From a virus, in IMG/VR virus record IMGVR_UViG_3300007510_000017, positions 1 through 41,512 of that record: a stretch of DNA of 41,512 nt. One strand, written 5' to 3'. The translations under genes were made by a program, and so were the position numbers. Below are positions 36,701 to 41,512 of the stretch, piece by piece; the stretch's first letter is position 1; each line of letters begins with the position of its first letter. A model generated the notes under the pieces. The model was not told the origin of the DNA and did no database searches. It worked only from the letters and a program-made list of their open reading frames with translations.

Positions 36701-37190
36701 TTTTGTGGCTAGCGGGGCGGGAGCACTCACTCAGAATAAACTCTACTACAAGAACTCTTCGGGAAGTTACGAAGACCTGAGTGCGGGGGCTGCAGCCTCA
36801 CAGACTCCTGTGATCATTAATTTGACCAGTGACCAGACCACAACTCAGGGTGGGGGTCAGATTCAAACCGGTCAGTTCCAGTTCGGGGCTTTGGATTTCA
36901 CAGGAGCGTATAGCACCTTCGAGTTTTTCTGCACGATCCAGATCACCAATGTGGCGACTACGGGTAGGGTCAGGCTTTACAACCTGACGAACACTGAATA
37001 TGTGACCGGTGCCGATCTAACGACCAGTGCCACGGCATGGGGTGCTCAGTCTGCGGCCATGACAGTAGGGGTGGGGGCAGGCGAGTTGCGGGCGGCAGAT
37101 ACGATTTATGAGATTCATATTGAAGTCACGGGTGGTGCTGGTGGTGATGTCGTAAATGCTGGGAACGTGTGGATGCGGATTTCTCCCTAA
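33795..37190 (+). CDS. Tailspike-like protein with right-handed beta-helix
   Basis: 1,131 residues. ATG at 33795, with GAGAGGG at 33781-33787. Seen: residues 1-100, an Ig/PKD-like sandwich (TYNWTIYFGPE, EGAYLIRLVVDAG); about 201-262, the entry to a pectin-lyase-type beta-helix (DFSTINEAITYAENAAARG, YPYIIFIQPGIYVEDVVLK, VHLVGIGAENRYP); short strand repeats to about 500 (LLKNVQLENTASD, LLNSIVRDLSG, AIHHSRIEGNIHF); about 812-900, a hook-IN-like unit (PVSVAIALGLTPAQVVALIN); about 961-1003, a strand pair with LTQNKLYYKNSSGSYEDL seen in many phage fibre proteins; about 1006-1131, a final beta-sandwich. Beta-helix proteins of this kind often bind or cut surface polysaccharide. I cannot place catalytic acids, so enzyme activity is unproven. 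It could also be a non-enzymatic fibre. Confidence 0.78.
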   Translation: MSATFNTIINAVTLVDTSRDDGYKSAVVSANALDAGHTTYNWTIYFGPEAADGTASTAACVPATGMATSFTIDYEGAYLIRLVVDAGLPTEDTQYIRVRYPSKFGDLGLVAGGEKNDGTAQIPVDIDTAGWSNDQNLNLQRLALYTRRASTSGRVLYVDHNRGRKSYDATQAADDVTNTLYIPGSDSSDLVKTGALIPAQSFADFSTINEAITYAENAAARGEPALSVGYPYIIFIQPGIYVEDVVLKANVHLVGIGAENRYPAVTPVKDVVIRTATAGHTFYTAAAADTVLLKNVQLENTASDTFDVISPDVASIAVGGVLILDNSHVVQQNVAVGAVGNAIVLGDGTVSTSLYLLNSIVRDLSGEGAAHFAVEIDGRSGSLTIVESEISASLSSVLSVNPSAAATTYTASLDQSHLLAEAAAGIGIQTLASTTDITRSFVEVVTAAGAVRVAGGPKAGDANLAIHHSRIEGNIHFDTAACAGNTVLQLGSTTYDAVVLPTANPTTSDFDVQGKTIEYVPALVDPWRANAGLNDVPVAQRLSGATCVQDGMDQLVIMTTVPSTGPSGTVYHGLDASYDGFSAINPEPTAAAGFGRRIIADADAVQIVGATPPVATLDPSLTYTTLNGFLEVERGVKIGILDTPEIDLDPNLANFGPLIGMGNLIWNAELAPQGGIPRSLPSAILQGNSDLALSHNYGIRLQTQSTNASSWGNVGWASVRGGDSSFVAAVAGPTPGDVHLQSGSYFAALTVGGSVSHIYMTPGIDEDVTLPIMTPANLKIGTVEGTTRIVHPQDSTPTTLVGAGACSNPTTVAGTIWFGTPMGPVSVAIALGLTPAQVVALINAATRGLIWASQAGGIITITTYDRGPLSDVYYIQDSTSGTLNTDLGDFTLGGGATLTQGTAPSYVEMYCPDADVLAIGNAASSQLLYNTSTGKLTIPGVIDPIAMLYQEVDETGPTFPAVPAGYGAVFVASGAGALTQNKLYYKNSSGSYEDLSAGAAASQTPVIINLTSDQTTTQGGGQIQTGQFQFGALDFTGAYSTFEFFCTIQITNVATTGRVRLYNLTNTEYVTGADLTTSATAWGAQSAAMTVGVGAGELRAADTIYEIHIEVTGGAGGDVVNAGNVWMRISP

Positions 37191-37199
37191 CGGAGTGAA

Positions 37200-40100
37200 A
37201 TGAGCTTTGGGTATTCACCATATGGAGTAGGGAGCGTTTTCGGGAGTGGTCTCGGTCCGGGTGGCCCCTACAATGCTGAAGACGGCTATGGCGAAGAAGC
37301 CTATGGTGAAAGCGTCTATGGATCAACCGAGGCGACTCCTCCGGAAATAAGCTCGGCCATTAGTCGTAGCGGCTACACGATCGAAGTTTTCTTCTCGAAG
37401 CCGATGAAAACTACGGCGGCGAGTTTGCTGGACCCCTCCTCTTATGTCGTTGAGGTCATCTTTGGGGCGGCTCCTTGTACGGTGAGTTCGGTTGCAATCA
37501 GCACCTACAGCAGTGTGGATGTCCTCACTGGACAAACGGTCAAGGGAGTTCTTTCAGTTCTCCTCACTCACACGGGGACAACTCTCGGCGGCATTTATCG
37601 GGTAAGGGCAATTGTAGGATTGCTCGATGTGATTGGCAATCCCATGATCATCCCGGTCAATATCCCGGAAGATCCTCTTGATCCTTTCAATCCTGACTAC
37701 ATTCAGTCGAATGAAGCGGTCATTCTGGCTAGGGGTGAACCGGCAGCCTTCAGCGTCTCCGCCGCGTCCGGGAGCACCCTGCTGATCCAATTCGCAGAGA
37801 ATATGCTCCCTGAGACAGAAGTGACGCCAGGGATCGAACAACTTGCGGCTTACGAGTTTACACCGACTCCATCATATCCGGTTACTTTAGCCCCCACAGC
37901 CGTCACACATCCGTACACGGGGGATGCATCGCAAGCCTTGTTGACCGTCCAAGGGATGACTTCGATCCCCTACACATTGAAGCTGGCCCCGGCTGAAGCG
38001 TTTGATTACGACGGCACCTATCTGCCCGATGTGGCAACCACGTTCACGGGTACGGAACTCGGCACTGGGACTTCCGTGGCGTACTCTTCGCTCTCGATGG
38101 CGAAGTTGATGCACGATACTTATGGGTGGCAGTTTACAGACACTTCGGGCAAAGTTTCGACAACTTGCTCCTATGCCATGGGAATCACCATTGATGTGTC
38201 TGCGATGACCGTGTTTCCCGCCCTGGCAGATGGAGTCCCTCTCGCAGACATAATCTTTGATGACGGCTCCAATCAGATCCAAGTGCAATTGAGCAGGACA
38301 GCGGGAGCCGATGTCATTAATGTGGTGGGTCTTGGTTCCTACTCAGTGGCATGGAGTACCGGTGGTTCTTTCACTCTCTGGGTCTATCGAAACCGGCGAG
38401 CAGATACCTACACGTTTGTGCGTGATGATACTCCCTTTGTGACAACAGCTATTGCCACTTTTGCCGGGGGCGGTTCCTTTGCCGGGACTTCATTGACCCT
38501 GACTACGGATTATGAGCTTTCGGGCTTCCGTATTGGTGGTGTGGATGTCACAGCTTCCGAGACTGTCTTCTCGGGTTCCTGGAACTTCCTGCATGAGCAG
38601 ACAGCAACATTCACAGGCTCGGGGGCGTTGACTCGACGAACTTTCCTGACCCAACGAGGGCCAGTTGTCAAAGGTTGGGGAGATGCGACCCCAGCATCGA
38701 AAGAAGATGTGACGGTTGAGGTAAACGGTACCGCTGTCGAAGTGGCAGAGGTGAACCCCTACATTGGTCTGATCCAAACCCTGATCCCGATCCCTTTGAT
38801 GCCTATCGGTACGATCACCGTCGAGGTGGATTACAAGTGGTTCTACAATCCCATCATGGAGATGGAGGGGTTGAACACCAACGGGCTTGTTCTCAACAAG
38901 TGGAACCGACCGTTAGGGTACCATTATCCTCCTGCGCACGGGGAGCAAGTTCAAACCCTCCCGACCTACCCCAAGGGAACGCCTGACATAATGCGTTTCC
39001 CCATGAGCGTGGTTCTGGGGCCAACCGAAAGACCTGAACCTCTTCTCATCGGGCATCGGTTCCATGCCCTTGAACGAGATTATTCAGCTACTTTGAATGA
39101 TCCGACTCTTTTGCTTACAAACCAGAACCCCCATGCGATTGCGGTACCAGGTCTTGAAGATATCCCAGAGGGAGAGGCGGTTTCATATGAGGCTCTGGTA
39201 GCTCCCACGGCAGATGATCCTGTTTGGACACTAAATGGGGTAGACAGTGGGGCAGTAGATGTCGGGGCAGGAACGTATACCCTGATTGATGCCGTTTCCT
39301 CGGACATGACCAAAGACCAACCTGCGAAGGTTACCTCGACCCTGACGGGGCCTTTTGATCTGACCACGCTCCCGTTCCCATCGGGACAAACTCTGAATGT
39401 GGTAGTAAACGGAACACAAACTGCTGTTACATTTACCGGGATTTCTGCCTCAGTTCCGTCGCAGAATGAAACTTGGGATTTCTCGGGTGGCAAAACCCTG
39501 ACGTTCAAGGTGGACCGGGGGGCGACTCAGACAATCACCTTTGTAGACGGAGATTTTGCTAATCCCGCAGCGGCAACTGCCGTTGAAGTGGCCAATGTTA
39601 TCAATGCGGGCATCTCAGGGGGTCGTGCAGAGGTAAACGCTTCTTTCCCTGTACTCAATATCCTCCTTTACTCCGACACGTTGGGGTCAGGGTCGTATAT
39701 TGAGGTAACGGGGGGGACTGCAAATGCTGCGGGATTGTTGGCCTTCTCGACTGTAGAACGACAAGGGACAGGAAATGTTGCTGACCTTTCGGTCGTTACT
39801 GAGGACGAGATAAAAGCGGTCATTGAAGCTGCTGTCTCAGGTTGCTCAGTCAATGACACAGCACCTTTTGCCATTTACACAGATACCATTGGTAGCTCAT
39901 CCACTCTACAGATCGCAAGTAGCTTTAGTGCGGACACAACTTTAGGTCTGGATAATCTTGTCCACACCGGAACAGACGGCTCCGACACAACAGCCTTTTA
40001 TTCTCGGGACATCGATCTGTCTTTTCCCTCCTCCGTCGTCTGTGCGGGGAGATTTAAACTAAACAGTACGACGACAGCCCACGGAGTTTTCTCAGGGGTT

Positions 40101-41512
40101 GGCTTCGGAGTACACAACAATCATCGAATGTGGATTGTGGGTTGCCTGGAGATCAATGCGGTCAAACACGTTGGGTTCTTGAAGGACGCTGCAAACCCAC
40201 AACTTCAGGTGTCATGGGACATTGGCCCCGTCGTAGATGGGACGGTTACAAGCACCACAACATTGACAGTCACAACCGCCGACCTCCCCGTCGGAACCGA
40301 AGCAGGGGATCGGTTCCAACTCTTTACTGGGGGACAGGCTGGGATTTACACTCTGGCCTCAGTGGTGCATCAGACGGACGGCACTTCCACGCTCACAATT
40401 ACAGGGACATTTCCGGCCAATTACAAGTTGTGGGGGAATCGGGACATCGATATGGTGTTCGAGATTCTCTACAACAATACTTTGTCTTACCAGTTGACGA
40501 CCAGCCCCGAAGACGGAACCGCAGCCCTTTATGTTTCAGGAGCACTCTCTGGTTCATTCTTGACCACCACGAGTGCTTCTACCTTCCCTGATCCCGCAGA
40601 AACCGGCCTGATGCTCAACGCCGATGGGGAAGGGCAGGTCTTTTGGGGGTCGCTCTCCAGGGAGGCTGTAAACTCTTCAACTTGGAATTTCTTCCGTTAT
40701 GGGATTCAGCCTGACCAAAGAATGATTTCCGGGCGTGGCCTCGTCGTTGCATCCATGATGAGCGAGATCCCCAAAGCAGACCCCAACTCTGTTTGGTTCC
40801 GTACTCAAGGCTTTGGTTATGATGAGGTAGAAGGTCCAGTAAATCGGCTACTCCTGAAAAGCGGGAGTGCCTCCTCAACCTTAGATTACACGTATGGGTA
40901 TGGGCGCATAGAGCCATTCCTGAAACCGGGCATCAACATCGATGTAGACGCCACCTTCCAGATGGACTCAAATACATTGGGGGCAGGTGATCTCCAGATC
41001 GAGATCCAGAATACGAAGAAGAGAGTTCTGTTTTCTCCCCTAATGTACCTTGAACCTTCGGGAAGTTTAGCTCGAAGATTGTTCACAACTCCGGAAATTT
41101 CTGCCTCTTGTCTCTTTTTACCTCCAGAAGAGTCTTCAATCTGGACTGCGTTTGGAAGCCCCACAGCAGAAATCGACATCAAGACTCTCACCATCACGGG
41201 ATCGGGTGGTTACGGGGCTGACATCGATCTGACCGGGATTGCCTTCACAGACCATGGGGGCAGAATCCTCGAAACAAAGATGGCGGTCACTTCGTATACG
41301 GCGGCAACTCCCACGTATGCAGTTCTGGCAGCGAATGTTGGGACAGCGGCCAGCCCTCGTGAACTGATTGTCACCTGGCAAGAATCTGCAGGGGTAGCTG
41401 TTGTTACCCTGTGTAGCGATCTCTCAACTCCGATCTACAACTACCAGTTCAATTGGCAGGACGGAGCGTTCCATACTTATCGGGTGCTGATTGATGCCGC
41501 AGCAGACTCAGT
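37200..41512 (+). CDS. Multi-domain receptor-binding/fibre-like protein, open at right edge
   Basis: ATG at 37200, 9 nt after the previous stop, with GGAG at 37192-37195. The frame stays open to the last base, so at least 1,437 residues are encoded and the C-terminus is missing. Seen: residues 1-45, Gly/Tyr-rich (FGYSPYGVGS, GYGEEAYGESVYG), a style found at the particle-bound end of some fibres; about 47-120, an Ig-like domain (PPEISSAISRSGYTIEVFFS); more beta domains to about 700; about 717-918, a hook-IN-like module with a second copy inside it; about 930-1169, a lectin-like (LamG/concanavalin-type) domain that is itself split by an inserted unit (1016-1079, GGQAGIYTLASV); about 1354 onward, the start of a second lectin-like domain (ELIVTWQESAGVAVVTLC, FNWQDGAFHTYRVLIDA). 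Such domains bind sugars, so host recognition is the likely role. It starts after the tailspike gene and probably shares its message. Confidence 0.8.
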   Translation, partial: MSFGYSPYGVGSVFGSGLGPGGPYNAEDGYGEEAYGESVYGSTEATPPEISSAISRSGYTIEVFFSKPMKTTAASLLDPSSYVVEVIFGAAPCTVSSVAISTYSSVDVLTGQTVKGVLSVLLTHTGTTLGGIYRVRAIVGLLDVIGNPMIIPVNIPEDPLDPFNPDYIQSNEAVILARGEPAAFSVSAASGSTLLIQFAENMLPETEVTPGIEQLAAYEFTPTPSYPVTLAPTAVTHPYTGDASQALLTVQGMTSIPYTLKLAPAEAFDYDGTYLPDVATTFTGTELGTGTSVAYSSLSMAKLMHDTYGWQFTDTSGKVSTTCSYAMGITIDVSAMTVFPALADGVPLADIIFDDGSNQIQVQLSRTAGADVINVVGLGSYSVAWSTGGSFTLWVYRNRRADTYTFVRDDTPFVTTAIATFAGGGSFAGTSLTLTTDYELSGFRIGGVDVTASETVFSGSWNFLHEQTATFTGSGALTRRTFLTQRGPVVKGWGDATPASKEDVTVEVNGTAVEVAEVNPYIGLIQTLIPIPLMPIGTITVEVDYKWFYNPIMEMEGLNTNGLVLNKWNRPLGYHYPPAHGEQVQTLPTYPKGTPDIMRFPMSVVLGPTERPEPLLIGHRFHALERDYSATLNDPTLLLTNQNPHAIAVPGLEDIPEGEAVSYEALVAPTADDPVWTLNGVDSGAVDVGAGTYTLIDAVSSDMTKDQPAKVTSTLTGPFDLTTLPFPSGQTLNVVVNGTQTAVTFTGISASVPSQNETWDFSGGKTLTFKVDRGATQTITFVDGDFANPAAATAVEVANVINAGISGGRAEVNASFPVLNILLYSDTLGSGSYIEVTGGTANAAGLLAFSTVERQGTGNVADLSVVTEDEIKAVIEAAVSGCSVNDTAPFAIYTDTIGSSSTLQIASSFSADTTLGLDNLVHTGTDGSDTTAFYSRDIDLSFPSSVVCAGRFKLNSTTTAHGVFSGVGFGVHNNHRMWIVGCLEINAVKHVGFLKDAANPQLQVSWDIGPVVDGTVTSTTTLTVTTADLPVGTEAGDRFQLFTGGQAGIYTLASVVHQTDGTSTLTITGTFPANYKLWGNRDIDMVFEILYNNTLSYQLTTSPEDGTAALYVSGALSGSFLTTTSASTFPDPAETGLMLNADGEGQVFWGSLSREAVNSSTWNFFRYGIQPDQRMISGRGLVVASMMSEIPKADPNSVWFRTQGFGYDEVEGPVNRLLLKSGSASSTLDYTYGYGRIEPFLKPGINIDVDATFQMDSNTLGAGDLQIEIQNTKKRVLFSPLMYLEPSGSLARRLFTTPEISASCLFLPPEESSIWTAFGSPTAEIDIKTLTITGSGGYGADIDLTGIAFTDHGGRILETKMAVTSYTAATPTYAVLAANVGTAASPRELIVTWQESAGVAVVTLCSDLSTPIYNYQFNWQDGAFHTYRVLIDAAADS
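39348..39956 (+). repeat. Nested copy of a beta module inside another copy of itself
   Basis: Outer copy: residues about 717-755 (strands SGQTLNVVVNGT, QTAVTFTGIS) plus about 857-918 (helix TEDEIKAVIEAAVSG, strand FAIYTDTIGSSSTLQIA, then TTLGLDN). Inner copy: about 757-852 (GKTLTFKVDRGATQTITFVD, helix ATAVEVANVINAGISGG, strand NILLYSDTLGSGSYIEV, then ANAAGLLAFS). The order of elements (strand pair, helix, strand with TDTxGS or SDTxGS, short Leu-Gly/Gly-Leu end) is the same in both. The inner copy sits exactly between the strand pair and the helix of the outer copy. Confidence 0.6.

Noticed and set aside
33795-37190. Specific glycan lyase or hydrolase assignment for the beta-helix protein
   Set aside because: The fold pattern is visible but I cannot identify a catalytic set of residues, so only a tailspike-like call is supported.
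40130-40591. Plus-strand frame of 153 codons
   Set aside because: It lies in another phase of the open frame starting at 37200, within the lectin-like domain; its translation is Arg/His/Gly-rich and looks like a shadow.
1-41512. CRISPR array, tRNA gene, insertion sequence, attachment site
   Set aside because: No regularly spaced direct repeats, no tRNA-like cloverleaf outside genes (almost no non-coding space exists), no transposase or integrase motifs, and no terminal inverted repeats were seen.

Overview
The window is one uninterrupted block of plus-strand virion structural genes from a tailed bacteriophage. It covers the distal tail and baseplate part of the late region. A baseplate J-like protein and a gp25/W-like protein follow a tape-measure end, hub and spike genes, which points to a contractile-tail (myovirus-type) particle. 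The genes are very long (five products exceed 1,100 residues, one is 3,938), which suggests a large or jumbo genome. The sheath, tube and capsid genes would lie upstream and are not in the window. No host, integrase, tRNA, replication or lysis-cassette gene is visible, so neither the host nor a prophage state can be inferred. A contractile injection system or tailocin is not formally excluded.

Layout. Positions 1-1830: C-terminal part of a probable tape measure protein. 1827-4075: two tail/baseplate proteins that share a homologous core. 4075-8880: tail hub protein with a lytic transglycosylase domain spliced into it. 8885-11338: OB-fold spike/needle protein. 11341-11916: small Ala/Gly-rich protein with three internal repeats. 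11920-23736: a 3,938-residue modular beta-rich protein. 23726-23959: a 77-residue charged protein overlapping the end of the giant gene. 23961-27589: two structural proteins I do not recognise. 27633-28712: gp25/W-like wedge protein. 28716-32237: baseplate J-like protein. 32234-33727: gpI-like protein following J. 33795-37190: beta-helix tailspike-like protein. 37200-41512 (open at the right edge): a multi-domain receptor-binding/fibre-like protein with lectin-like domains.

How the parts fit. The tape measure, hub, spike and the two hub-associated paralogues would form the central axis of the baseplate; the hub carries the peptidoglycan-cutting enzyme and the spike carries the OB fold and a repetitive beta needle. 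The gp25-like, J-like and gpI-like proteins would form the wedges. The last two genes look like host-contact proteins. Genes are tightly coupled (overlaps of 1-11 nt or gaps of 1-9 nt) except at two places, 27590-27632 and 33728-33794. Both of these larger gaps contain the same 10-mer GTTCTATAGG, 31 and 43 nt before the next start codon, and these are the best candidates for internal late promoters.

The most unusual features are the 11.8-kb giant gene; a few small beta modules that recur across several neighbouring genes; and, in the last gene, one copy of a module inserted inside another copy of the same module. All family assignments are from reading the translated sequence; no database search was run.
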